Shown here piece by piece: positions 12,301 to 27,300 of a DNA stretch of 64,000 nt; position 1 is the stretch's first letter; the number at the start of each line of letters is the position of its first letter. Location of the stretch: NCBI GenBank assembly GCA_035772405.1, contig JAYKKM010000005.1, forward strand, positions 4,014,501-4,078,500, read 5' to 3'. Under the pieces are notes generated by a model that saw only the letters and a program-made list of their open reading frames with translations, had not been told where the DNA came from and made no database searches. This stretch comes from Chrysogorgia sp. JL179-B06 (Eukaryota > Cnidaria > Anthozoa > Scleralcyonacea > Chrysogorgiidae). The translations under genes and the position numbers were made by a program.

Positions 12301-15300
12301 GGAAATATTCTTGTGTTACCTGAGGTAAATATAGAATATTGCATTCTAATATTGATGCATCTAATCTACTGAGTTCCTCTTGAGCAACTTTTGTCATAAA
12401 ATCTGGCAAGCCATTGTACGTTCGTTTTTCTGGAAAGAAAATTCATTGTAATGTTTGTACTATCAAAACATACATATACTTATAGTAAATGGTGGTTACA
12501 AGTCACACTTTATAGCCTGCAAAGTACGGGCTTTCTTTTTATAAATGACTAAGTCAAATCATGATTACAGATGTTTTAGTGTAAAAGACATATGCAACTG
12601 GGACCTGTGCAAAAATGCAACTACAATAGAACCTCACTAACGTACACTCTATACAACCTGCCTCGTACCCAGGCGTCTCAATCTTTCCAAGGCGGAGGAG
12701 CGGCTAGGCGGAAGCGGGGCGAGCGAGGCGCGGAGGGGTTGCTGGGAAGGCGGAGAGAGAAAATTGAGACGCCTGCAAGAAAGTTCGGTTTCTTGCAAGT
12801 CGTTCTATTTGACCGCTGTTTTTTCAAATTTCGCTATTTTTTCGACCCAGTTGTAATAAATAACACTTGATCCTTTGTCTGAGCCTTTATTCGGGGGTCT
12901 GAGGACCATTGACACTTGATAAATTCAAGATGTCTACACTTCAAGATGTAAATAAAGCTGTGAAAAAGCTAAGTTGCAAGGTATGTAAATAATGCTATTG
13001 TTTGGTTATCAGCATTATATGTAGTGTATAATAGACTCTCGATTCATTCTGTTTATTTCTGTCAAAAAACCACAACAAAACGTCCTCGACGCTATGGAAA
13101 TTTTCTTGCGTGCAACTTTAGTCGACGATCGTTTGCGCCTTACTCACAACTCCGCTCTCCGCTAAATTGTAGAATTATCTGTTGACAGTTGGTAAAAGGA
13201 GTCAAATTACGGAAAGTTCATCATATTATACAATTGCTTCGTTCTATTTTAAAACCCCGTTTAATTTTGATAACTATCAACAACGACAACAAGTACACAC
13301 AATTGACAATAGAAACCTTCGATATAATATATTTAAAGAGATTTTAGAGCAACCTGGTTTGTATTTCTGCCTTTAAATGCGGTTTCAAAAGTGGATGGGT
13401 ATTCTAAAATTGCTCCCAAGTGAGCAGGTCTTCTGGAATAGTCGAAAGGATTTCTCGAGCACACTCTCCGCCTTCCCAGCAGCCCCTCCGCGCCTCGGTC
13501 GCCCCGCTCTTCCGCCTAGCCGCTCCTCCGCCACGCCTGCTATACAACGGAAAGTAAGTGGAAGTTCCGATTTTGTTTATGAAATGAAAATTAAGTTTGT
13601 CTTATTTAAACGAACTCCTAAAATGATGAGGAATGCTAATTTAGATAGCTTTCATATCACACGTTTTTCTTGAAATATTTAGACTTGTGTGATATGCAAA
13701 TGAAGTAGTCTATGACGTCAACATGTTTCTACATTTTTAGAAAATTAAGAAATTAGAAATAGTAAATTAATTTGGGATCACTATTCCGATTGTAATGTTA
13801 GGTTTCATGAAGTGTCGTACTGTGCAAAGTTTCAAGTGATTTCGTTGAATAGTCTCAAAGATATACTTTTTTGCTGTTAAAGTTGACGGAAGTGATGTCA
13901 TAGCGGGCATCCGTAAAGAGGTTTTCATATAGACAGATGCCCGCTATGACATCACTTCCGTCAACTTTAACACCAAAAAAGTCTATGAAGATGAAATTTT
14001 CGGCTGACAAGATGTACTACAATTTATCTTAGGAGAATCCATAGATTACAAATATGTTAAATCCCCACAGACGTTATATGCACTTTAAAATGTTGATAAA
14101 CGAAATCATGTGTTTCCAGTTTTTAGCGAAGACCTTCGTCTTCAGAGAGAAAATCGTAAACCTTTGCGTTTCGCTCTCTGACAAAGAGCCTCCTAAAAAC
14201 GTTGGTTATCTTAAACATGATTTCTGCAGCTTGCACCTTTTCATAATTTTGATTGAACCTATTTCAGCACTGTATTCCATTTACACTTGATCTCATCTTT
14301 TGCATCATCTCATTTGCAGTCAATCAGGTGTTACATTATGACTTGGTTTCTTTGCATGCTATATCCATGAACTGAGACCCGTTTACACAAATTAAACATA
14401 AAGTCCTTCAGGGGCTGGGAATCCAAGTCGAAGCTTATGAAATTTAGTCAAGACAGTGCTCTATCGCCTGAAATCTTATCTCTTATGAGATGGATAACAC
14501 ATATAGAGAGAATAAAGACATAATACTGCAGGGAGGAGAAATAAAGAAAACAATACTTTCATCAAGGGATTCATCTACTCCAGGTTTCACCACAAATCTG
14601 TTTTGGGCAACGGAATCATCAAAATCAACCTATAAACATAAAGTTCAACAAGTTAAACCAGCTGTTGTGGTCTAGTGGTTACCACACATGTCTATGAGTT
14701 GGGAGAAACAGGTTCAAATCCTGGGTCGGACCTCCACCACTCAGGGTCTTAAAAATAATTGAGGAGAAAGTGCTGCCTTTGCAATAATATCAGCAAATGG
14801 TAAGACTTTCAGGTCTTCTCGGATAACGACCTAAAATCGTAGGCCCTCGGAACCCCTATAATTGGGCTTTTAGCCTGTTGGGTTATTCCCTTCACCTAAG
14901 AGTGATAAATCTAATAAACTAAACTAAGTATATATGAAAAGTTATAATTTTAAGAAAACAGTTGATAATAAACGGCTCAAAGACCAAATTAGTCTTTAGT
15001 GACCATACATTGTACAGAGGCGACCAACATGGGCGCAATGGCCCGACATACATCTGGGTGTGCCACACATACAGGAGTTGGTTATTCAAAGCCTGGATAG
15101 CTTATGAATATATTTTCTATCCACTGAATGGCCATCTGAGAAAATAGCGAGTGAATACCACAATCCATTTTTTCAGAAACAGTTCATCTGCTATTTTTTC
15201 TAGGACTTATCCACCGGATAAGCTATCCGCGCTTTGAACAACCGACCCCTGATGTTTAGCAAAAATAACCTTACTACCACCTAGTACAAATAATAACCTA

Positions 15301-18300
15301 CTACAAATAATGGCATTAATATTATTATTTTATTTTAAGTATTTTTATCGCTTACAATTTTATCAATAAGTGAAGCAACTCTATGAAGATCTTCAGAAAA
15401 CTCTCGGGTTATCTATGGAATAGAAACGTTAATTGTTATAGCTTATGAAAAGAAATTTGCACAAGATTGCAATAAAATGGATGTAAGTTGATAACAACTG
15501 TGAGCAGCCTCTATTATATGCCTATTTCCAATACCTTTTGAGCAATTTCGATGTCAAGTAGTGTTTTGCAGATGTTAGCGATGTAAATGGCATTGTAAAC
15601 TGTCTAAATAAGGTAGGAAAGGGGAAAATTACCTTGACATTAATATTTTTGAAAAAATAAACTAAATATCAACCAAAATTCATTGTGCACTACATTAAAT
15701 AAGGAATTATAGCTGGTGGGTGTACGGATGGATGGGTGCATGGAGTGGATACATATAGTAGATGGATGGGTGGGTATAGATGGTCAGTTGGATGGGTGGA
15801 TACATGGATGGATGGTTGCTTGGTGGTTGGTTGGTGGTTGGTTAAACAAATGGATGGATACACGAATGGATGGATGGATGACGGAATATTCCAACCCCGA
15901 TTATTAAATATACCTTGTACAATGATTGCCAATCATTTGTCGATGCTTGCGCTGACGCCATCTTCAATAAAACTCTCTTAAAAACAGCGTGGACGTCGTC
16001 AGTGAGTAAATATTAATTGTCATTTTATTTCTTTAAAAAATTGTTGAAAGTTGCAACAGCATATTAGGAGAATATTATTCGTAAATACAGCATTTAACAG
16101 AATATTATTCTGAGGATGAAAGTTAATCAGTGATAGGTTTTACATTTGTTCCGCATATTCAGCGAATTACCGAATCCTCTGTAGTTTCAACGTAAAAGTT
16201 GCTCAAAAACATTTTTGACGTTGGGCAAATAATTTTCCCAATGATCATACTGTGAAGGAACAGAGAAAAGACGCTATTTATCCCATTCCGTGCAAGACTT
16301 GTAACGGGGGTTAAAAAATCGGAGCATATCTCCCCTGTGCTTCGTAATCTTCACTGGTTGCCGGTGAGATCAAGGATTGTATTTAAAATACTAATAATTA
16401 CTTTCAAGGCTTTGCATGGCCAGGCGCCTGTTTATATTACTGATTTGCTAAATAAATATAAACCTACTCGTGCTTTGAGATCATCAGACCGTAATCTGCT
16501 ACTGGAGCCAAAATCCAAAACGGTGACTCATGGAGACAGAGCGTTCTCGGTTTCGGCACCAAAACTGTGGAATTCATTACCACAGGAAATTAGAAGCTTT
16601 GATATGTTGGGTAATTTTAAGTCTGCAGTTAAGACTTTTCTTTTTTAAAATTAATAGTTGTTTTTTTGTTCATAGTGGTAATATATGTAGTAGGCTTTAT
16701 CTTATAATGAAACTGTAATAAGTTTTATAAGTAAATTTAAGAATATATTGTTGTAAGAGCATTGAGACTGTTGTATAATGCTCCTAATACGTCTATTATT
16801 ATTATTATTATTATTATTAATAACATCAGGAGCGCATCATACAAACAAAATGCCAGTCAGTTTGAGAAATAACGTTTTCATTCTCGTTCAGTTGTTACAG
16901 CGATCCTAGCTGCACGAGTATTTTTTAAATAAAGAAATTATTGATAAGATTGTTGACATATATTTAATCAGTTTCGCAATAATCTTTTGCGACGTCATAC
17001 AAGGAATAATTATTAGGATTCTGTATAAAGACGCCCTGGGCACGAGGGGATATTTGAATTGGATGGCTAAAAAAGTAAAGAGAATAAATTTCACTCACAG
17101 AAATGCATTTAACGTGTTTTAAAGAGTCCTGAATAGACAAAACAACTTCTAAATTACGCGGAGAGTGAAAAAATGCAACAGCTTTCTGTCTTTCTTTCAA
17201 GACTTGAATGTTCGTGGTTGGACGAAGGAACCATACCCTACACACAAAAAATGACAGATTTTCCCTGTACATTAGTAAACAAGATTGTCTCGTTCTTTTT
17301 TAACTATAGTTAGCGGGAATGAAACATTAATCTTGTCTTAGTTTAAGGTTCTTAAACTGAGTGGGGAGCCTTTGTCTGTGTATCTAAGAGTCATGCAATT
17401 TCATTTTGTTTGCCTGAGTTGGTTGTATAAATAGCAACTATGCGAAACGCTATTAAAATCCTAAGTTACAAAATAAATTGGGAACATTTGAGATCGATTG
17501 TTTATAACTTTTGTTGTAACTTTGTTGAAATCCGACCCAAGTCGGATCGATTGCCCAATCGGTTGCCCAGATCTCCATAACGTGATCGAAACCCTCGTGA
17601 AGTAATAAAGTAATAAACACACTCGAGAAGTTTGGAAAGCACTTGTCACGGTGGCTCGTGCTTCTCCCTACACTTCTCTCGTGTTTTTATTACGTCACTC
17701 GGGTTTCGATGACGTTATAGAAACCCGGGAAACGTATTATATTATTTAAATAGATTAAACCAGCAAGGGGCACAACTTTTTAAAGTTTAAGAACCACTGG
17801 TTTAAACGAATTTTATATAGATAATGAATAACGGTGTTGAAAGCTTTTTAACTTTTTGTTTCTCATTAAGACGATACGAATACAGAACATTTTGACTTTT
17901 TTTAAAAACATCAGGAAGGTCACTCTTGAGGTTGTTTAACATGAAGAATCTGAGTAGGAAAAGTATTTATCTTTGGTATTATCGCACAGATAATCGCTCC
18001 TTCTTTGCTTTAATTACTCACCTCAACAAACGATGGCCAATAACTGATTTAGTCATGTTCATCATACCTAGGAACACCAATTTAAAATATCCATTATCCA
18101 CCAGTCAACGCAACCACTTAAAGTGTTTATGCAGTGAAAAATTTAGTTCGAAATAAACTCTCTTACTGTAAAGAACTATAGAAATTATAAAGATTGACGT
18201 TTACAACTCTTCCATATCTCACTTCGATCTTTCTATATTAAGATTTGTTTGATAACTATGACGTCATACTCCATAATGACGTATTGAAGAAGCCTGTATA

Positions 18301-21300
18301 ACTGTGTGCATGTGTGTGTGTGTATCCCATGATACTAAACATAAAAAGTTACGGATAACGACCTTAAATCGTAGGACCTCAGAACCCCTACAATTGGGCT
18401 TCTAGCCTGTATTCTAGTATTCCATTCACCTAAAAGAGTGATAAATTTAATAAACTAAACGTTTCGAGTGATTTGATTTGATAATCCCAAAGATATACAT
18501 GCTTTTTAAGCAAGTCAATATGCAGTGTGACGTCAATGTAAGGATTATTTACATATCAAACAAATCTTAATATCTCAAGAACAAAGTGAGATATGGAAGA
18601 GTTGTAAACGCCAATCTTTATATTTCTATATTTCTGTCAAGTAAGACAGTTTATTTCGAACTGAATTTTTTACTGCATAAACACTTTAACTTTATTTTAT
18701 AAAAGTAGTGTACTGCGTAGGCAGTGTTAAAATACGAATTAAAATATACATTGTTGTAATGAATGTGGGGAATAAACAGACGAACATGCAGGCGATCAAG
18801 CTCAAATTCGCAGAAAATATTTCTGCAGTCCAGGACAGGTATCGATGCTGTATCCTTCTGTATCCTTCTGCTGGGCCAGTTGTTCAAAAGGCGATTAGCT
18901 TAATCTAGGATTAGTGGAAATTTTATAGACAAAATTATAAAGATGCAGACCCAGGGGCGGGTTGTTCAAAAGACGATTAGCGCTAATCCTGGATTAAAAT
19001 TTAATTGTCTGTTTATTTTGGTATGTTCAGCTGTTTCATAACTTAAGTTGAAACTTTCTAAGGCCAAACATTTCATAATTTATATTGCCGGTGAGATTTG
19101 AGCTTGACGATCGTCCACGATCGTTTGTAGAAATTTGTTGCGAAAAGATTTCGTGCAACTTGCAAATCTGAAAAGGGAGTGTCACACGCTAAAAATGCTC
19201 GTGCAACAGAACTTGAAATTTATGTTTTTACGACGCACGTTGCATGGAAAAAAGCTCCGTGGAGTACTGTCATTAAAAAGTAATTAACTTTATATCTTTA
19301 CACACACAGTGTATGCATTGAAAACAGTATAGAACTTACCAAAAAGAGAGAGGCCTTCTTTAGTCCCAGAACCAACTTTATAAACCGATGGGTGAGATTC
19401 TTTTTGAAATATCTGCAAAGCACTTAAAAAGTAAACCATGGATTATATTTAACACAAACCGTAAATTTCGCATTGCAAATACAACTTGCTATATAACTGC
19501 CATTTATCGACAACTCAAGTGATCTTTTTTACCTGTAAGTATTTTCGTCAATGATCATAGAATCCTCTCTAAAATGAGGTAATAACAGAAACGGCTGAAC
19601 TAAGATTAAGTTTAGTACACCATCGTTTTTTTACAAATTAACAGCACCGTTGATATGAATGCCTCAACTGCATTCACCATTTATAAGTTTTAAACAAATA
19701 AATCTTAAACTAGAAATTTTTATAAGAAAATGAAGTGCTGCGAATTGTGTCTAGATGTTTCCTATATATATAATATATATTAGAAAAAGTGATTGATCTT
19801 CCAGAACCTGTGAGTGATGTTTATTTTCCTTTTTGTAACAATTACATCAACAGTAATCATTTAGTGTATTAAAGAAACTCGACGTTCATAACTCAAAGCT
19901 GGTCATACGTACTGATTGCTCCGAAAATCATCATCCGTGAAATCCGCGTAAATCTGTTTTAGAATTCTAATTGCAGTTCCAATCAGGTTTGTCTGATCAT
20001 TAGACCGAGATTCTTTTGTGTGATCGCTAGAAAGTATACTTTAAAATAAGGTTTCCGCAGAAAGATTGAAAACTAGTTGTTCGATGGTTAGTACGAAGGT
20101 TAGTACAAGGGTTAATATTATAGGGTGACGGTTAGAATAAAGTTTGAAAAATAACCCAAAATCAAACCCTTATACTAACCGTCACCTTAAATTAACCCTC
20201 ATACTAACCTTCTTACTAACCCTCGAACAACTACTTTTCAGTCTTTCCGCAGAAACCTTATTTTAAAGTATACTTTCTAGCGATCACCGATTATTTTGGC
20301 ATATACAACACATGCATGAGGAAAACACAACACTACACAGGAAGATTAGTGTCCCCAATTAGCCTGTCTAAGGCTAAATAACTTATTATTATTAACTTAA
20401 TTAAATTACTGCACTGCACTGCACTGCACTGCACTGCACTGCACTGCACTGCACTGCACTGCACTGCACTGCACATTGATTCACAATCCTATTTTGAACT
20501 GAATGTGTTTATCGTCCAAAACAATTCCATTCCTTCCCTTGACCGTGAACATCCTTGCAAATACCTTGGTGTTCCAATCCATGACCCAGATAAACTCTGA
20601 TTTAGTTCAAAACCTACACGTGATTTGGAAAGTATCGAGAAATCTCTTTTGACTCCTTGGCAAAAATTGGACATGATCCGCACCTTTCTTCAACCTTCTT
20701 TAACATTCACTCTTCGTGCTGGGTTCCCAAAGAAAGAACAGCTTCGTGAATATCGTTCAAGTCTTGTTTCCACCGTTCGTAGAATATGTTCTCTTCCTAC
20801 ATTTTCGCCCTGCATAAGCGCGCTGGTGGCCTTGGTTTTCTTGATCCAATCCCTGAAGCTGATGTTCAAGCAATAATTCATTCTGTCAAGATTTTATCCA
20901 CTTCTGACCCAACTTTAATTCACATTGCTAATGCCGAATTAAATGAAACTGTCCGATATGCCTCCCGGTCTAATCCTACTTCTGCTATAACTATCTGTCC
21001 TGCCTTCCTGATGACCGTCTTAACAACATGCGGTACCGAATTGAATCCTTGTGGACCCGGGTCCGGAAATCTACCCGTAGCCTTGGTATTGAAATTAAAT
21101 TCAATGACAATGGACTTCCTGTTCTTTTCTCTCAAAACTCTGGTTCTGTTCTAGCTAAGGATGCCAGCCGTTTCCCACATTTTCATGTCCAAGACCAATT
21201 TGCATCAACTCTATTTGAATCACCTCTATTTTACTTATTTCCTGATCAAGGGAAAGTTGCCCAGGCTCTCATTACTGATACCTTTGCCAACGGATCTACC

Positions 21301-24300
21301 TGGCAGTATAATGGTCTCAACATCCGTTTCAGGGACTGTATTTTATTCGACTTAATTGCCTTCCTCTAAGTAATGTCAAGAGCCGGTGGTCTAATGCCAG
21401 CCCAAAATGTCGTCGTTGTACTTTGGATGAGACCCTTCTTAATGTCTTGTGCCACTGTCTTCCAAACATGCCTATAGTATTCTCCGCAGACACAACACCA
21501 TAGTTGATCGTATCACCAACGCCGTTCGACATGGAGCTGTTACAAGTGACCAACAAGTTCGTGCTGCCAACTCCCGTCTACGCCCTGACACTATTGTTGA
21601 AGAAGGCAATAAAGTTCTCATCATTGATGTTTGTTGCCCCTTTGACAATTAGTGCAGAAGCTCTCCGTGAGGCCGAACAACGCAAACTGGAAAAATATAT
21701 GACGGACTAAAACAATTTTTCAGCGAACAAGGGAAGCAATATGTGAGGTATTTGGTTTTGTGGTTGGTGCTCTTGGTAATTCCTGGCATCCACCGAATGA
21801 GAATGTCTTAAGGCACTTTGGAATAGCAAAACGGTATCGTTCCTTGTTCAGGAAACTATGTTGCACGGACGCAATACAAGGGTCAACAAATATCTACCGT
21901 AAACATCTGGACATCACAGATGATGCTTTAGCAAGAGAATGCGATATTGAGTAATTTACATTATCATTCACTTTAATATTTCTACTGTTTTGATTGGTTG
22001 ATTTACCTGCAAATAACTGCGTGCAAATATCGATTCAGCTGCAAATAACTGGTGCAAATACTTTATTGAGCATGCGCACATGGAAAATGATTCGTCAGCT
22101 TGAATTGAAAAAGCGATTTGTCGTCTTTACTTGAGGAAAAGGACGCCGAAAACACAAAAACCTATTTCGAGGGTATTTACAAGAAATGATAAAACAATTA
22201 TTGAACTCGGCTATCGCAAAATATCGTGATTTATCAGTGGCTCGCCGCTCAATTATTTGCCTCTGCCTTCGGCATCGGCAAATAATTGGTCGGCTCGGCA
22301 CTGTTTAATCACGATATTTTGCTCAACCTCGTCCAATAATTGTATATTATTGTCGAACAAACACTTTATTCAGTTATTCTGAATTTGCTTTAAGAACGAG
22401 TTTCTTATTTTGTGTATATACTTATCTAAATTTTACCATTAATGGCACTTATTGTTATACCGAAGGTTTTAAGTAAGACCCATGCATCACCTGTAAACTT
22501 AACTTGTAATAAAATCAATATTGTATTGTATTGCATTGCATTGCATTGCATTGCATTGCATTGCATTGCATTGCATTGCCAATCATTGTATTGTATTGTA
22601 TTGTTGCTTCGCAGCAATAAACACCCCAAATACTAGCTTCTTGAACAACAGATTTGAAAAAAACACGTCCCGCCGGTTAGGATAATAATAATTTAACATT
22701 TATACTGCGCAGGTTCCATACATAAATGCTCAACTGCGCATTACAAAAATAGTTTAAAATTTAAAAATAAATAAATAGTACATTATAGCTAATAATATGC
22801 TTTCTTAAATAAGTACGTCTTTAAAAGTGGAAGTTCCACTGTACTTCTCTACGACAGGATATTGTGAATCGGCATTATTCTCATTTCTAAAAGCATACAA
22901 CGGCTCCTGCATAGCCTACCTTGCAAACACTCAACGTACGGTTTTTACAATCACCCGTACATTTATGTTTTTTCTTTATGGCCGTTTATGGCCAACTTGA
23001 GAACAGACCGCGCCGATTTCTTATCCTGGTGCATGTTATGTAGTGGATTTACTCATGAGAATATTGGACATACGAAATCGGTCAAATTAATCGCAGTGTG
23101 TAAAGTAACGTATCATTAGCCACTAAAACTACGTTTTATACATAAATATACATGATATGTTTATATATATTATAGATAATGCATAATGCAGCACTTACAG
23201 TGAGTATGTCTTTAGCGAAAGAATAGGAACTTTTGTATCAGAGTCTTCTAATTCCACACCAACCCTCTTTTTTTCAAGATATTTTATCAACGCCCCAGTT
23301 GCTTTAACCTGCAATGTGAGCAACATTCTTCACCATTTAAGATGTTAATTAGCATTACAGTGTTGTGATTACAATTAATCGAAAGCATAACAAAAACCTA
23401 AATATATTATATTATGACATGCAGTTCTGATCTATATCAGATTTAAAACCCGAGGCGATAGCCGCCAAGTGTTTTAGAGCTGATATAGACCGTACTGCAA
23501 GGTTTGTAAATGTCTTTGAAACAGAATCATTTCAACGCTGAAGTCCTCAATAGATGCGGTATTAGCGGTATGGAGGCTTCCTCGTCCGATATCAAATGCG
23601 TTGGGTTGGCCATGTTATTCGAATGGACGAATCTCGTATTCCAAAGATTGTCCTTTATAGTCAACTAATTGATGCCAATTAAGCGACGGATCGGTAGGCC
23701 CGCGCTGCGGTATAAAGACAAGGTCAAGGAAAATCTGAAGTGTCTCAATCTCGATCCGAAAAAGTGGGAGCACCTGCCCTTGGATCGCGCAGGCTGGTGT
23801 AAAGAATACGGTGAGAGGATCCGCGAATTTGATGTGATCATAGGAAGTCACAGAGGGAAGCATGCAAAGCTCGACAACTACAGGGTACTTGGTGACGAGC
23901 ATGTGTGTGTAGTCGGCAATTTTCATAGTAGATCAAAAGCAGGACTTGCAACTCACTCAAGGATCCATCGAGTAGTGGTTGAATGGAAATGCTCAACTTG
24001 CCAAAGTTAATATATAATATATTATATATATATATATATATATAATCTTTATTACCATGTTTATATTTTCAAATGGGACAACAGAGCCAAGATACAGCAT
24101 TCTTTCTTCGTCAGTGTAATGCTGCGGTATTCCAGGCAAGCCATTTAAGGACAAAATTCTTCTTTTACAGATGTCCAATGCTATTATATTGAAAAATAAA
24201 ACATAAAATTCTACTTTTATAAACGTCGAAAGTCAATTTCTTAAACACTAAACTGAAAACATCATAATTCCACTTACAGAAATCTACACTTGGCAGTATT

Positions 24301-27300
24301 TCTAATTCTATATTGCTTGCACTTATTTCAGCAGAATTTTCATTCTCTGTAAGATATAAATAATTAATATTACAGAAAATAACATACTGTAAAAATTAAA
24401 AAATATATATTATATTAAACCCTAATTAATAATAATAATCTTTAATTGCCATAGATAACGCACATATCCAATGGTTACAAATATAATGAATTGAAAAACC
24501 TACGGAACGATTAGGATACATAAGTAGTATACAACACAAATTTGAACAATCCTAGTACTAGATAGCTAGATCATATCCTACGGAACGATTAGGATACATA
24601 AGTAGTATACAACACAAATTTGAACAATCCTAGTACTAGATAGCTAGATCATATCCTACGGAACGATTAGGATACATAAGTAGTATACAACACAAATTTG
24701 AACAATCCTAGTACTAGATAGCTAGATCATATCCTACGGAACGATTAGGATACATAAGTAGTATACAACACAAATTTGAACAATCCTAGTACTAGATAGC
24801 TAGATCATATCCTACGGAACGATTAGGATACATAAGTAGTATACAACACAAATTTGAACAATCCTAGTACTAGATAGCTAGATCATATCCTACGGAACGA
24901 TTAGGATACATAAGTAGTATACAACACAAATTTGAACAATCCTAGTACTAGATAGCTAGATCATATCCTACGGAACGATTAGGATACATAAGTAGTGTAC
25001 AACACAAATTTGAACAATCCTAGTACTAGATAGCTAGATCATATATGAAACTAAGTCTATTAACATAACTATTTATATTATTATCTTTATTCAGATAATT
25101 ATATAAATAAGTAAATTACTATCCTTATGTTGATTCGTAAGCAGTTACCTTGACCTTGGAGGATTTTCAGAAATCTTTCATCTTGATTTGAACTTGTTAC
25201 AATTACAGTGGGGTTAACTTGTCTGATCACTAAGTACCACAATAACACATAGTTAAGTATATACAAATATAACATGAGCGTAATATTTAAATTAGGGAGC
25301 GTTCATAATTTACTTAGGGGGGGCTATGGCAATTTTGAGGGGGGGCATAATTTTTAACTATAAGTTTGCAACAGAGTGCAAGGGTGGGTCATCAAAAACG
25401 TTTCAGACATTCTGTCGACAAAAATGTTTTTCATAGTTAATAGTAGTTTATATATTTTACAATTTACTCAATAAAAATGAAGCAGCTAGTGCAATAAAAT
25501 GAAAAATAATTAAACATGAAAAGACATTGCAAGATATGCACATAAAATTACCTTAAATAAAACAACAATAAAATTCAGTACAGTCATTTTTGTGTAAAGT
25601 ATGGGAAGCTTATTTGTATTGAAAACCATGCAATTATCATTAATGGTACTTTTTAATTTGTTGTGAAGGGTTTCTGTTTGTGAAAATAAAGTTTAGTGAT
25701 GGAAATACTGATGTGTAAAATACTCAGACAGGGCTCGAAATAACGTTCCCAACGTTCCCGATCATGGTGATCGGCAATCACGACTTTTTGCCGATCAAAT
25801 AAAAATCTGGCCGATCAGGAGCATTTGCCTGAGTTTACTTGAAAAAAATTCTAAATATGCTAGTAAATAGTTAATACACATCTGAACAGGAAGTTTAACT
25901 TTATTTCAAATTCAAGTTTAAATCTACGACATTTGTGGACTTATGTGTATGATGGATTGCTATAGAGTATAGTCATCGCTCTCTTCCTCGCTTGTGTCGG
26001 GCTCTACGTCAATAAGCGTATCGGCAATCTTCTTTTTCTCCCTTGCTTTGTAAGACCTATATAAGACTGATTTGGCCTGCGTGCTGTGCAAGTGCCTCTC
26101 ATCCAAAGGTCGATGGCTGTGGTTGGGATGAACTCATTTGTTGGTGGCCCTTCAGTAACGATACGAAGTAAGCTGTTGAGACGATGTTCTTTGAGTGATG
26201 CCCTGGTGTCAGTTTTCACACGTTTCATTAATGAAAAGAATGCCTCTACTTTAGCGTTAGACACTGGAAGAACGAATAACAGCTCAATAAGAGTTAAAAT
26301 AGCATTCCACTCCTTAGATCTGCTACAGTTAAATAGCTCGTGCCACACAACCCTGTAGTCAACTCTTTCTGGAGACAAGTAAGCAAGTGAGTGCTCTAAA
26401 ATGTTGTGCCATTGGTCGAGAAGCTCTCCAACTGTCCCGCTAAAACATGCTCTTTCCAAGGGTATGCGATATCTCTCATAGAGTCTCTCCACATCTTGGT
26501 CGAAGATCTCAACATCATCTTTCGCTTTCACCCAGCCAGCCGTGTTAAGAAGTGCGGCCAATTCGCCTCTTTGGTCCTCAGGATCTTCTTCGAGGCGCTG
26601 TTCAATTGCATTTTTGACACGCTCTACAAGGTCGTCTTTCACTTTCGCAGTTGTCTCAACCGCTCTTTCGTATCCTCGAATTACAACGTCGTGAAGGAGA
26701 TACTTTCCATCCCGCTCTTGAATTTTCTGGAGCAACCTTTTAACCGTTGGCAGCTCCTTTAGCTCCTTTCGAGAAATTCGATGTAACTGGCGTTTATGCA
26801 AATTTGTTTTATAGTAAATTACTTTAGCGAGAATAGTATTGCTGCCTTTCCTGTCGTATCAACTAAACAAGAGCTTTTCGCGTGTTTTTGAATGTGTTTT
26901 ATATTACTTTTATTTGTCTTTTAACCGCGTGCAGGTAAGCGTGTCTTTCAGACAATGGTCAAATATATTTCCTTGCCGATCAACATGAACGGCAACCTTG
27001 CTTCTTCGCCGATCAAAAACACTTTCCTGCCGATCATTGATCGGTGATCGGCCGTTATTTCGAGCCCTGCTCAGATGCAAAATGACTGTACACTTATATG
27101 TCACTCATTTCAGAGGAAGTCGGATCAACTTTAGAGGTCACAAAAATTTACCTTTGCATGGATGGTATCACATTAGGGGGGCCAGAATAAATTCTCTGGG
27201 AATATAATTATTCTGTAGGTGACGTAATTGTCTTTGCGTGGCTTACTTCCTAAACTCCCTATTAAAAGGTTTCTACATTTATAAGTTTTGTAATAAAACA

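Larger units (their letters stand above)
25303..27260. mobile_element. GGGAGCG-ended element, split by a hAT insertion
   Basis: The left part (GGGAGCGTTCATAATTTAC, GGGGGGGCTATGGCAATTTT, GGGTGGGTCATCAAAAACG) and the right part (CATTTCAGAGGAAGTCGGAT, AATTTACCTTTGC, ACTCCCT) match the uninterrupted relative at 48655-49516 in the same order. The hAT element at 25729-27069 sits between them. Confidence 0.8.

Noticed and set aside
15690..15981. Trp/Gly-rich or Pro/His-rich proteins
   Set aside because: These are frames through the GGATG minisatellite on both strands.
24499..25045. CRISPR array
   Set aside because: The 78-bp units are contiguous with no unique spacers, and the setting is an animal intron.
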